A stretch of 5,450 nt of DNA, taken from the NCBI GenBank assembly GCA_902496505.1, contig CABVBB010000188.1, forward strand, positions 1 to 5,450, given 5' to 3'. This DNA comes from an uncultured Peptococcaceae bacterium. GTDB taxonomy: Bacteria; Bacillota; Peptococcia; Peptococcales; Peptococcaceae. Under the pieces are notes generated by a model, which saw nothing but the letters and a program-made list of their open reading frames with translations, ran no database searches and had not been told where the DNA came from. Both the position numbers and the translations under genes were made by a program. Positions 1 to 5,450 of the stretch are shown piece after piece (position 1 is the stretch's first letter; each line of letters begins with the position of its first letter).

Positions 1-1
1 T

Positions 2-94
2 TATCAAGCGCTGCAGCTTGCTAAGCCTATATTAAAACGCGTGGAGAATGGGCCTTTTGGCGATAAGGCCAGTGAGCTTGAAGAACTGCTGTGA
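2..94 (+). pseudogene. C-terminal 30 codons of an upstream reading frame, probably the 5' part of a frameshifted Imm51-like gene
   Basis: The frame is open from the window edge to TGA at 92-94 and reads as a plausible protein tail (…KPILKRVENGPFGDKASELEELL). The overlapping frame over the same bases (MGLLAIRPVSLKNCC) looks like random translation. If the T at 92 is skipped, this peptide runs straight into the next frame as ELEELL-EIYGDMNGYNW, which joins smoothly with the Imm51-like protein downstream. I therefore infer that the two frames are halves of one gene interrupted by a single-base shift. The alternative is that this is the natural end of a separate upstream gene that overlaps or abuts the next one. 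The 5' end is outside the window. Confidence 0.5.
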
Positions 95-347
95 GATCTA
101 TGGGGACATGAATGGCTATAATTGGGACGCGCTGCTTATGTATTATTTAGCGCAGCGGGCGCCGGAGCTTTTGATAGGCTTGGAGAGCGACCCAGAAGCG
201 GGGTCTTATGTCGCATATTATGAGCGAAATGCTGAAAACGAAGCCAAAGCGCAGCCGCTGGCTGAGATCATCATTGCACTTGTGGAAAATGAAGAGGAGC
301 TTTATCGTCTTGTCCGTGAAGAGGGCGATAAGATCCAGTGGGACTAA
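48..347 (+). CDS. Imm51-like immunity family protein (C-terminal part; gene possibly frameshifted)
   Basis: This small, mostly helical, acidic cytoplasmic protein carries NGYNW (residues 22-26 from the ATG at 48) and a DPEAGSYVAYY stretch (48-58). From memory these resemble the NGYDW and FDPEAGMF signatures of Imm51, a family proposed to neutralise toxins of polymorphic toxin systems. The tail (EEELYRLVREEGDKIQWD) is well formed and complete. The start is uncertain. ATG 48 and ATG 108 both have purine-rich stretches only 1-2 nt away, too close for a normal ribosome binding site. Residues 1-15 do not look like real protein, while EIYGD just before Met-108 does. This favours an upstream frame joined by a +1 shift near 92. 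The next gene follows after 18 nt, so they are probably co-transcribed. The family call is by motif recall only. Confidence 0.6.
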   Translation: MGLLAIRPVSLKNCCEIYGDMNGYNWDALLMYYLAQRAPELLIGLESDPEAGSYVAYYERNAENEAKAQPLAEIIIALVENEEELYRLVREEGDKIQWD

Positions 348-354
348 TAAGGCG

Positions 355-360
355 AGGGGA
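355..360 (+). promoter_or_regulatory. Ribosome binding site of the DUF4375-like gene
   Basis: AGGGGA lies 5 nt before ATG 366, in the 18-nt gap after the Imm51-like gene. It supports the 366 start and translation of the two genes from one message. Confidence 0.65.
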
Positions 361-365
361 TCTTT

Positions 366-824
366 ATGCAGTGGCTGGATGGCAGTCGTATCGACATCAA
401 GCAGTATAGCGGCGAAATGCTTTGCGAAAAATTAGCAGATGAGATGTGGGCGTATAATATTAAAGAGTGGCTTAAATGTGCTGAGTTTATCCAAACGGCC
501 TGCTTTTTGATCGCTTTTGATACAGAATTAGCGATGGAAGGGATCTGGACGTTTCTGGAAAATGCCCTGGGACAGTATGCGCAGCCTATTATTCAAGCTT
601 TTAGAGCAGTCGGTGCGCAGAAGGAGGCTGATACGCTGGAGGCGATCTGTCAGTACGCGCCGCCGGATGTCAGACGAGAGAAATTTTTAGCCGGTGTTCA
701 ACAGGACGATACAGCTGTAGAGGAAGCAGTCGAGAGACTTGCGGAAAAATTGTATTTGTATACGGAGTTTGATATATGGTCGCTGCTCTATCGCTATTTG
801 GATGAGCAGATCGCTTTGGTTTAG
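366..824 (+). CDS. DUF4375/DMP19-like acidic protein, possible immunity protein
   Basis: This 152-residue soluble protein has no signal peptide or membrane segment and is rich in Asp and Glu. Residues about 39-96 (AEFIQTACFLIAFDTELAMEG…FLENALGQYAQPIIQAFRAVGAQKEADTLEAI) follow the DUF4375 (DMP19 C-terminal-like) layout: a helix with E-x-x-x-x-G, an aromatic helix, then a 'ALRAIGA…A-x-x-LE' helix. In Neisseria, DMP19 is a DNA-mimic protein; members elsewhere are common in immunity gene clusters. The usual NNGGF motif is not present (here ELAMEGIW), so this would be a divergent member. The start at 366 has a good ribosome binding site. It sits downstream of an Imm51-like gene and upstream of a strong terminator, so it is the last gene of its unit. 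The local GC is lower than in the pst genes. A role in toxin immunity is inference from family and context. Confidence 0.6.
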   Translation: MQWLDGSRIDIKQYSGEMLCEKLADEMWAYNIKEWLKCAEFIQTACFLIAFDTELAMEGIWTFLENALGQYAQPIIQAFRAVGAQKEADTLEAICQYAPPDVRREKFLAGVQQDDTAVEEAVERLAEKLYLYTEFDIWSLLYRYLDEQIALV

Positions 825-837
825 AGGGATGAGCAGT

Positions 838-887
838 AAAAAGGACGCTCGATCGGAAACAACTGTTTCCGATCGAGCGTCCTTTTT
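838..887. terminator. Bidirectional intrinsic terminator (23-bp perfect stem)
   Basis: Bases 838-860 and 865-887 are perfect reverse complements around a 4-nt AACT loop. The right arm ends in a run of six T on the + strand (883-888), and the left arm begins with five A (838-842), which give a T-run on the - strand. It sits in the 89-bp gap between two convergent genes (stops at 824 on + and 914 on -), so one hairpin can end both transcripts. Confidence 0.92.
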
Positions 888-913
888 TGATGAAATATTT
901 TTCGGGAGGGGGA

Positions 914-2452
914 TCAAATGTCGGTCACCGCGGGCAGCTCGAACCAAAATTCCAGTCCAGCGGGAGTGTTGCGTGCGCCGCAGGGCTGATGGTGGAGATC
1001 GAGGATGGCTTTGACGATGGCCAGCCCCAGGCCGAAGCTGTTGTGATCGGCTTTGCGGGATTGGTCGCGCTTGTAGAAGCTGATGAAGATATCTTCCAGC
1101 TGGTCGTCGGGGAGCGGCGGGCTGGTATTGGTGATGGTGACATGGTAGGTGGCAGGAGCGTTATGCTGGATATCCAGCGTGATGGTACCGCCAGCGGGCG
1201 TATATTTGATGGCGTTTTCGATGAGATTGACCAGCACTTGCTCGATGCGGTCATAGTCGGCGTAGGCGAAGCAGTCCTCTTGGGGAAGCAGGTTGATGGT
1301 GAGCTGCTTGTCTTGGATCAGGATCTGGTTGTTGTGCAGGATATCGCGCATCACTTCATCTAAGGGGAAAATGGATTCTTCCAGAGTGACGACGCCGCTT
1401 TCCAGTTTGGAGAGCTGGAGAAGGCGGGTGACCAGGGCCGTCATGCGCTCGGTTTCTTTGAGGATGATCTGGCAGTAGGCGGCTTGTTCTTCGGGAGCCA
1501 GGCTCTGCTCGGCCAGGGATTCGGTGTAGGCGCGGATCAAGGTCAGCGGCGTTTTGAAATCGTGGGAGACGTTGGTGATGAATTCCATTCGCAGCTGATT
1601 GGTCTTGGCTTCGCGGGCCAGGTCTTTTTCCAACAGTTCTTGGTTGAGCTTGAGCTGCTCGATATAGGCTTCCAGCTTGTCGGCCATGAGGTTGATGCTG
1701 ATGCTGAGCTCTTCTAATTCATCATGGGTGTGGATATCGCAGCGCTGGCTGAAATCCATCTGGCTGATGCGGCGGGCGGCTTGGTCGATATCCTGGATGG
1801 GCTGGGTGAAACGCTTGGTGATGAAATAGATGAGGAGGGTGGCTAGAAGGAAGGTGGCCAGAGAAATGTAGAGGTTGTACTGCACGCCTAGGCTGGCGGC
1901 CAAGGCCAAGGGTTCCTGCGGCGTGCTGAGGAAGATGTACACCTCATCGCCCGCTTGGCCGTAGAGGCTCAAGGTAGGCTGGGGCTTGGGGGAGGTGTTT
2001 TCGCTGACGAGCAGCGGGAGATCGGCGCTTTGAAAGACGCCCAGCGTTTGAGCACGCTGGATCCAGTTTTCGGGACTGTAGTGGGTGAAGAGGGGACCGA
2101 AGGGCTGTTCATGGCCGCCGGGTCTCTCTGAGCCGGGCTCTTGGAAGCGATTGCCTCGGGAGTAATAGGTGACAGTATCAGCGGCATCGGTGTGTTGGAC
2201 GAGCATGATAGTGACATTGCTGCGCTCGATAGCAAAGATAGCCTCGGCTAGTGTGCTGTTGCTGCTGATATCAGACGAATCGTTTTGGAGTGCGGCCCGC
2301 AGAGTGGTGTAGCTTTGACGGAGCTCGTTTTTTTTATTCTCGATATAAAATTTCGCCATGAGCGAGCTGCCGAAAAGCTGAGTGATGAGGATGTTAAAGA
2401 GCAGGATGATAGCGATGATGCAGAAAAATTTGTGGCGGATGCTGCGTTTCAC
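914..2452 (-). CDS. Membrane sensor histidine kinase, PhoR-like partner of the adjacent regulator
   Basis: This 512-residue kinase should autophosphorylate on His and pass phosphate to the regulator encoded just upstream. Layout: TM1 about 9-29; extracytoplasmic region about 31-190; TM2 about 193-212; HAMP about 213-265 (with TQPI at 216-219); a short coiled linker; HisKA with H-box NVSHDFKTPL, phospho-acceptor His297; N-box NLIENAIKYT (Asn409, Asn413); G2 box FGLGLAIV (473-480). The G1 box is NTSPPLP (442-448) instead of DxGxG, as in some Firmicute kinases. There is no room for a PAS domain between HAMP and HisKA, unlike Bacillus or E. coli PhoR. I chose GTG 2452 because AAAGGAGG precedes it by 10 nt and the membrane helix follows at once. 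An in-frame ATG at 2563 lies inside the regulator gene and adds a tail with no domain features. The gene follows the regulator by 32 nt, on the same strand. The phosphate-sensing role is inferred from the neighbouring pst genes. Confidence 0.93.
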   Translation of the reverse strand: MKRSIRHKFFCIIAIILLFNILITQLFGSSLMAKFYIENKKNELRQSYTTLRAALQNDSSDISSNSTLAEAIFAIERSNVTIMLVQHTDAADTVTYYSRGNRFQEPGSERPGGHEQPFGPLFTHYSPENWIQRAQTLGVFQSADLPLLVSENTSPKPQPTLSLYGQAGDEVYIFLSTPQEPLALAASLGVQYNLYISLATFLLATLLIYFITKRFTQPIQDIDQAARRISQMDFSQRCDIHTHDELEELSISINLMADKLEAYIEQLKLNQELLEKDLAREAKTNQLRMEFITNVSHDFKTPLTLIRAYTESLAEQSLAPEEQAAYCQIILKETERMTALVTRLLQLSKLESGVVTLEESIFPLDEVMRDILHNNQILIQDKQLTINLLPQEDCFAYADYDRIEQVLVNLIENAIKYTPAGGTITLDIQHNAPATYHVTITNTSPPLPDDQLEDIFISFYKRDQSRKADHNSFGLGLAIVKAILDLHHQPCGARNTPAGLEFWFELPAVTDI

Positions 2453-2462
2453 AGTAAAAAGG

Positions 2463-2470
2463 CCTCCTTT
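2463..2470 (-). promoter_or_regulatory. Ribosome binding site that fixes the kinase GTG start
   Basis: Read on the - strand, AAAGGAGG lies 10 nt before GTG 2452, just after the regulator stop (TAG, 2487-2485). No ATG is available in a suitable position, so GTG is the likely initiation codon. Confidence 0.8.
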
Positions 2471-2484
2471 GCCTGGCGTGGCGG

Positions 2485-3147
2485 CTAGATCTCCAGCTTG
2501 TAGCCAAATTTGCGGATGGTCTTGATATGTTCGCCGAAATTGCCCAGTTTGGCGCGGATGCATTTGATGTGGGTATCGACAGTACGGGTGTCGCCGTAAT
2601 AGTCGATGCCCCAGACGGCGTCTAGGATCTGCTCACGGCTGAGGGCGAGATTTTTGTTGTTGACGAGATAATAAATGAGGTCGAATTCTTTGGGGGTGAG
2701 GATGATGCGCTGGCCGTCCACATGGACAGTGCGCTGGCGGCTGTCAATGGTGAAATCGTCGATGGTGACAGTCTCTTCCATGAGCAGTTCACAGCGCTTG
2801 AGCAGGGATTTGATGCGGGCCATGAGGATATTGGGGCTGAAGGGTTTGGCGATGTATTCGTCAGCGCCGCAGTTGAAGCCTTTGAGCTCGTCTAATTCCC
2901 CGTCGCGGGCGGTGAGGATGACGATGGGCACGTTGGAATACTGGCGAATGTCTTTACAGACCTCGTAGCCGCCGAGTTTGGGGAGCATGAGGTCTAAAAG
3001 CACCAGGGAATATTCACCGTCAGCGAAACGTTCCAGTGCTTCTTCTCCGTCAGCGGCTTCGACAACGCCAAAACCTTCTTGGCGCAGATAGCTGGCGATG
3101 ATGCGGCGCAGATCGTCTTCATCTTCGACGACTAATACTTTGTTCAT
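2485..3147 (-). CDS. OmpR/PhoB-family response regulator (PhoP/PhoB-like)
   Basis: This 220-residue cytoplasmic transcription factor has the standard length for the family. The receiver domain (about 2-118) has acidic pocket E8-D9, phospho-acceptor Asp52 (LLDLMLPK), switch Thr79 (ILTARD) and Lys101 (KPF). The C-terminal winged-helix domain (about 126-220) has LTPKEFDLIYYL (150-161), REQILDAVWG (171-180), the recognition helix region TRTVDTHIKCIRAKLG (187-202) and the closing wing IRKFGYKL. The start at 3147 has AAAAAGGAGG 8 nt upstream. It is the first gene of a two-gene unit with the kinase and is divergent from pstS. With Pho-box-like repeats in the shared upstream region, activation of pst under phosphate limitation and autoregulation are the likely roles. 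The family assignment is firm; the exact orthology (PhoP or PhoB) is inferred from context, so I give no symbol. Confidence 0.95.
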   Translation of the reverse strand: MNKVLVVEDEDDLRRIIASYLRQEGFGVVEAADGEEALERFADGEYSLVLLDLMLPKLGGYEVCKDIRQYSNVPIVILTARDGELDELKGFNCGADEYIAKPFSPNILMARIKSLLKRCELLMEETVTIDDFTIDSRQRTVHVDGQRIILTPKEFDLIYYLVNNKNLALSREQILDAVWGIDYYGDTRTVDTHIKCIRAKLGNFGEHIKTIRKFGYKLEI

Positions 3148-3179
3148 ACGGTTAGCCTCCTTTTTGGGCTGTTGGGTTT

Positions 3180-3185
3180 ATTGTA
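3180..3185 (-). promoter_or_regulatory. Extended -10 promoter of the regulator-kinase unit
   Basis: On the - strand TGG-TACAAT forms an extended -10 element (TACAAT 3185-3180, TG at 3188-3187). The position 17 bp upstream holds CTCACA (3208-3203), a poor -35 that is part of a Pho-box-like repeat. The start of transcription would fall near 3173, about 25 nt before the ATG. Predicted from sequence only. Confidence 0.55.
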
Positions 3186-3201
3186 CCATGATAGCAGCAG
3201 T

Positions 3202-3219
3202 TTGTGAGAAAAATGTGAG
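3202..3219 (-). promoter_or_regulatory. Pho-box-like direct repeat facing the regulator gene
   Basis: On the - strand CTCACAT-TTTT-CTCACAA is two 7-bp units with an 11-bp period, close to the PhoB box layout CTGTCAT-AWAW-CTGTCAY. The downstream unit occupies the -35 position of the regulator promoter. This suggests that the regulator controls its own gene, but two repeat units alone are weak proof. Confidence 0.5.
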
Positions 3220-3239
3220 CGTCCGCAAAAATCTGCGCT

Positions 3240-3278
3240 TTTACATAGTCTTTACATTGTAAACATAAAACCTTCATA
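3240..3278 (+). promoter_or_regulatory. Pho box array upstream of pstS
   Basis: TTTACAT (3240-3246) and TTTACAT (3251-3257) repeat with an 11-bp period. Two weaker units follow, TAAACAT (3260-3266) and CTTCATA (3272-3278). The first unit matches the Bacillus PhoP-box TTTACA/TTAACA pattern and the 11-bp period matches PhoB boxes. The array ends 9 bp before a TATAGT -10 element, a spacing like that of PhoB-activated promoters in which the box replaces the -35. It is the likely binding site of the adjacent regulator. Confidence 0.7.
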
Positions 3279-3287
3279 CAGTTGGGT

Positions 3288-3293
3288 TATAGT
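3288..3293 (+). promoter_or_regulatory. -10 element of the pstS promoter
   Basis: TATAGT lies 9 bp downstream of the Pho box array. The sequence 17 bp upstream (ATAAAA, 3265-3270) is not a usable -35, as expected for an activator-dependent promoter. Transcription would start near 3300, leaving a leader of about 70 nt with no convincing structure. Confidence 0.6.
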
Positions 3294-3368
3294 GAGAGCG
3301 TCCAAGAGATAGAGCAATACCCGCTGCCAAAACATGGGCCGGGATAAAAAAATTAGGGGGCAATCACC

Positions 3369-4226
3369 ATGAAAATGAAAAAAACTGTAGGATTCGTCTT
3401 GATGTCTGCGCTGCTTTTAGCAGGCTGCGGAAGTAGCGGCACACCAGCACAGAGCGCAGGGGATGCGCAGGGAGATCAGCAGCCGCAGCAGGAAGCCGAC
3501 GGCAAGCTGGCTATCTCCGGTTCGACGTCAACAGAAAAGATCATCAAAGCGCTGGCTGACGAATACAGCGCGCTCCATCCTGGCGTGGAGATCACCTATG
3601 AAGGCATCGGTTCTTCGGCGGGCGTGAAAAATGCCATCGACGGCGTCAGCGACATTGGCACCGCTTCCAGGGAGATCAAGGAGGAGGAAAAGGCTTCCGG
3701 CCTGACTGAGGATGTCTTTGCTTATGACGGCATCGCTGTCGTGGTCAATCCCGACAATGGCGTCAGTGATCTGACGCTGGATCAGATCACCGCGATCTAT
3801 AATGGTGAGATCACCAATTGGCAGCAGGTCGGCGGCAAGGACGCGCAGATCGCAGTGGTTTCCCGCGAGGAAGGCTCCGGCACCCGCAGCGCTTTTGAAG
3901 AGATCCTGGGCTTGGAAAAGATCACTCAAAATGCGGATATCGCTGAGGGCAACGGCAATGTTCAGACCACTGTAGCGGGCAATCCCAATGCCATCGGCTA
4001 TGTGTCCTTCACCTATATCGATGAGACAGTCAAGCCTGTCTTGGTGGAGGGTGCAGCACCGACCGTTGAAGAGGTGCTTTCTGGCAGCTACAAACTCTCC
4101 CGTCCTTTCGTTATGGTCTATTTCGAGGAGCAGGCCAGTGATCTCGCGCAGGATTTCATAAGCTTCAGCGATTCTGAGGAAGGGCAGGCTATTATCGAAG
4201 AAAACGGCGGCATCGTCGAAAAATAA
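3369..4226 (+). CDS. pstS: Phosphate-binding lipoprotein PstS of the Pst ABC transporter
   Basis: PstS captures inorganic phosphate outside the membrane and delivers it to the PstC-PstA permease. The 285-residue protein begins with a lipoprotein signal peptide (MKMKKTVGFV…) with lipobox LAGC, lipidated Cys20, then a low-complexity Ser/Gly/Gln linker to about 44. The mature domain shows the phosphate-contact motifs in order: SGSTST (50-55), GIGSSAGVKNAI (79-90) and SREEGSGTRSAFEE (165-178). The C-terminal half has the family's GYVSFTY and RPFVMVY stretches. The length is usual for Firmicute PstS. ATG 3369 has AGGGGG 8 nt upstream. The pstC gene follows after about 26 nt with no terminator between them, so this is the first gene of the pst operon, expected to be induced by low phosphate through the Pho boxes upstream. 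Confidence 0.96.
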   Translation: MKMKKTVGFVLMSALLLAGCGSSGTPAQSAGDAQGDQQPQQEADGKLAISGSTSTEKIIKALADEYSALHPGVEITYEGIGSSAGVKNAIDGVSDIGTASREIKEEEKASGLTEDVFAYDGIAVVVNPDNGVSDLTLDQITAIYNGEITNWQQVGGKDAQIAVVSREEGSGTRSAFEEILGLEKITQNADIAEGNGNVQTTVAGNPNAIGYVSFTYIDETVKPVLVEGAAPTVEEVLSGSYKLSRPFVMVYFEEQASDLAQDFISFSDSEEGQAIIEENGGIVEK

Positions 4227-4241
4227 GCTGGTGAAAACTGT

Positions 4242-4247
4242 GGGAGG
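4242..4247 (+). promoter_or_regulatory. Ribosome binding site of pstC, favouring the second ATG
   Basis: GGGAGG lies only 2 nt before ATG 4250 but 5 nt before the adjacent ATG 4253. The second ATG is the better-spaced start. Confidence 0.6.
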
Positions 4248-4252
4248 CTATG

Positions 4253-5125
4253 ATGAATAAACAAAAATTGGAGAAAGCCGCGCAGATTTTTTTCCTCGTC
4301 AATGCCTTATTGGCAGTGGTCAGTGTCCTGGCCATTGCCGTTTTCATTATGATCAAGGGGCTGGCTCCTTTTGTCAGCGGGGAGTATCAGCTGGCGGCTT
4401 TCCTGGGCGGCATGGAATGGCGGCCCAAGCAGGAGATCTATGGAGTGTTCTATATGCTGGCTGGCTCTGTGCTCTCTACGGTCGGGGCGCTGCTTCTGGC
4501 GATCCCCTTGGGGACGTTTACCGCCATCTATATTGTAGAATTTGCCCGTCCTAGGGTCAGCGGTTTTCTGCTGGCAGCAGTGGAACTTTTGTCCGGCATC
4601 CCGTCGGTCATCTTTGGCATCGTAGGGCTGGGGCTCATCGTTCCTTGGCTGATGGCTGTTTCGCCGCGGGCGGAGGGCAAATCACTGCTGGCGGTCATCG
4701 TGGTGCTGACGGTGATGGTGCTGCCGATCATCGTATCTTTGGCAGTGACGGCTTTGCGCGGCGTGCCGGAAAGCTACAAGGAGGGCTCCTACGCCCTGGG
4801 GGCTTCACGGACGTATACGGTGTTCAAAGTGGTACTGCCTGCGGCTAAGTCTGGTCTGGCCGCAGCGTATATCCTGGGCATTGGCCGCGCCTTGGGCGAG
4901 ACGATGGCGGTGATGCTGGTAGCGGGAAATCCGGCCGGCGGTCTGCCGCTGTCTCTGTGGGACAAAGTACGGCCGCTGACGACCAATATCGCGCTGGAGA
5001 TGAGTTATTCGGTGGGGATGCACCAAGAGATGATCTTTTCCACAGGCGTGGTGCTCTTGGTCTTCATTATCCTGATCAATCTCATTTTAAATCGTGTCAG
5101 AAAGTTGGGGGATCATGACCAATAA
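4253..5125 (+). CDS. pstC: Phosphate ABC transporter permease PstC
   Basis: PstC is one of two integral membrane subunits that form the phosphate channel with PstA. The 290-residue protein has six hydrophobic segments (about 12-35, 65-91, 106-134, 146-167, 203-225, 261-281). Family signatures are visible: IYGVFYMLAGSVLSTVGALLLAIPLG (62-87), VELLSGIPSVIFGIVGL (110-126), the cytoplasmic EAA-type loop YKEGSYALGASRTYTVFKVV that couples to the PstB ATPase (175-194), and GIGRALGETMAVMLVAGN (209-226). The start is placed at the second of two tandem ATGs on ribosome-binding-site spacing; using 4250 adds one Met. The stop overlaps the start of pstA by 11 nt, which indicates translational coupling. Complete and normal for the family. 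Confidence 0.95.
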   Translation: MNKQKLEKAAQIFFLVNALLAVVSVLAIAVFIMIKGLAPFVSGEYQLAAFLGGMEWRPKQEIYGVFYMLAGSVLSTVGALLLAIPLGTFTAIYIVEFARPRVSGFLLAAVELLSGIPSVIFGIVGLGLIVPWLMAVSPRAEGKSLLAVIVVLTVMVLPIIVSLAVTALRGVPESYKEGSYALGASRTYTVFKVVLPAAKSGLAAAYILGIGRALGETMAVMLVAGNPAGGLPLSLWDKVRPLTTNIALEMSYSVGMHQEMIFSTGVVLLVFIILINLILNRVRKLGDHDQ

Positions 5126-5450
5126 AACGTGGGATCGTCTGATGAATTTTTGGATCAGGCTGCTGACAGCGGTGACGCTCTTGATCATTGCCGGCTTGCT
5201 GATCTTTGTTTTTTACAAGGGCGCGGGTCTGATCAAGCCCGCCTTTTTCACCAATGATTTTGATGAAGCGACCAGCTATGCGCAGTTTGAGCTGCCCGCT
5301 GGCGACAAAGGCATCACGGTGAGCAAAAGTGCAGAGGGCTTCGTCATCGAGCAGATCGCGCGGGACAGTGCGCTGCATCATGGCGTGGACAGCCAAGGGA
5401 CGGCAGTGGAAGTCAAGGCAGGCGATCTGATCCTCTCTGTGGATAAGGAA
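5115..5450 (+). CDS. pstA: Phosphate ABC transporter permease PstA, 5' part, with a PDZ-like insertion
   Basis: The frame opens at ATG 5115, 11 nt inside the end of pstC, with GGGGGA just upstream, and stays open for 112 codons to the window edge. Residues about 16-34 form one membrane helix, followed by YKGAGLIKPAFFTND (34-48), which fits the start of PstA (helix, then KGLP-like and FFT motifs). In ordinary PstA a Gly-rich stretch and the permease core follow soon after. Here residues about 64-112 read instead as a PDZ-like fold: KGITVS, GFVIEQIARDSALHHGV and KAGDLILSVDKE, the last matching the 'xGDxILxVxG' PDZ signature. This domain would lie outside the membrane. PstA identity is inferred mainly from its place after pstC and its first helix, since the core is beyond the window. 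An alternative is a different PDZ-containing membrane protein. Confidence 0.78.
   Translation, partial: MTNKTWDRLMNFWIRLLTAVTLLIIAGLLIFVFYKGAGLIKPAFFTNDFDEATSYAQFELPAGDKGITVSKSAEGFVIEQIARDSALHHGVDSQGTAVEVKAGDLILSVDKE

Noticed and set aside
887..1363. Open frame of 158 codons on the + strand opposite the kinase 3' end
   Set aside because: It is antisense to the conserved HATPase and HisKA-downstream region, starts beyond the terminator with no family features, and follows from the GC-rich codon bias of the kinase.
2453..2563. N-terminal extension of the kinase to ATG 2563
   Set aside because: It overlaps the regulator coding end in another frame and has no protein features; AAAGGAGG before GTG 2452 defines a better start.
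3320..3344. Possible hairpin (CCCG…CGGG with GCC/GGC) in the pstS leader
   Set aside because: The stem is short with a 2-nt bulge and is followed by A-rich, not T-rich, sequence, so it is neither a terminator nor a recognisable riboswitch.
3528..3929. Open frame of 133 codons on the - strand within pstS
   Set aside because: It is antisense to clear PstS motifs and has no ribosome binding site or recognisable domain.
4227..4252. Terminator or attenuator between pstS and pstC
   Set aside because: The gap of about 26 nt holds only the pstC ribosome binding site and no inverted repeat.
1..5450. CRISPR array, tRNA or rRNA genes, insertion sequence
   Set aside because: No regularly spaced repeats, no tRNA- or rRNA-like segments and no transposase or paired terminal repeats were seen on either strand.

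Overview
The window looks like a chromosomal segment of a Bacillota (Firmicutes) bacterium. Strong AAAGGAGG-type ribosome binding sites, a PstS lipoprotein and TTTACA-type Pho boxes support this. A Negativicutes or clostridial host is possible, but the sequence alone does not settle genus or class. Base composition is uneven. Hand counts give about 42% GC at 361-540 and about 59% GC in three sampled 60-base blocks of the kinase and pstS genes, so the left end looks like an accessory patch beside a core locus.

Left part (1-824, + strand): two small genes with no transport or signalling role. The first is an Imm51-like immunity protein that appears to be split by a +1 frameshift around position 92. 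The second is a DUF4375/DMP19-like acidic protein. Both families are typical of immunity genes in polymorphic toxin systems; no toxin lies in the window. A 23-bp perfect hairpin with T-runs on both sides (838-887) ends this group and also ends the convergent kinase gene.

Middle part (914-3147, - strand): a two-component pair, an OmpR/PhoB-type response regulator followed by a membrane histidine kinase that starts at GTG 2452. The kinase has an extracytoplasmic domain and HAMP, but no PAS domain.

Right part (3369-5450, + strand): the start of a high-affinity phosphate uptake operon, pstS - pstC - pstA (cut by the window end). The 221-bp divergent region between the regulator and pstS has 11-bp-period repeats resembling PhoB/PhoP boxes on both sides, one facing pstS and one facing the regulator. 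The simple reading is that the two-component system senses phosphate limitation, activates pst and controls its own expression. The most unusual element is in the partial PstA: just after the first membrane helix it carries what reads as a PDZ-like domain, which is not part of the standard PstA architecture.
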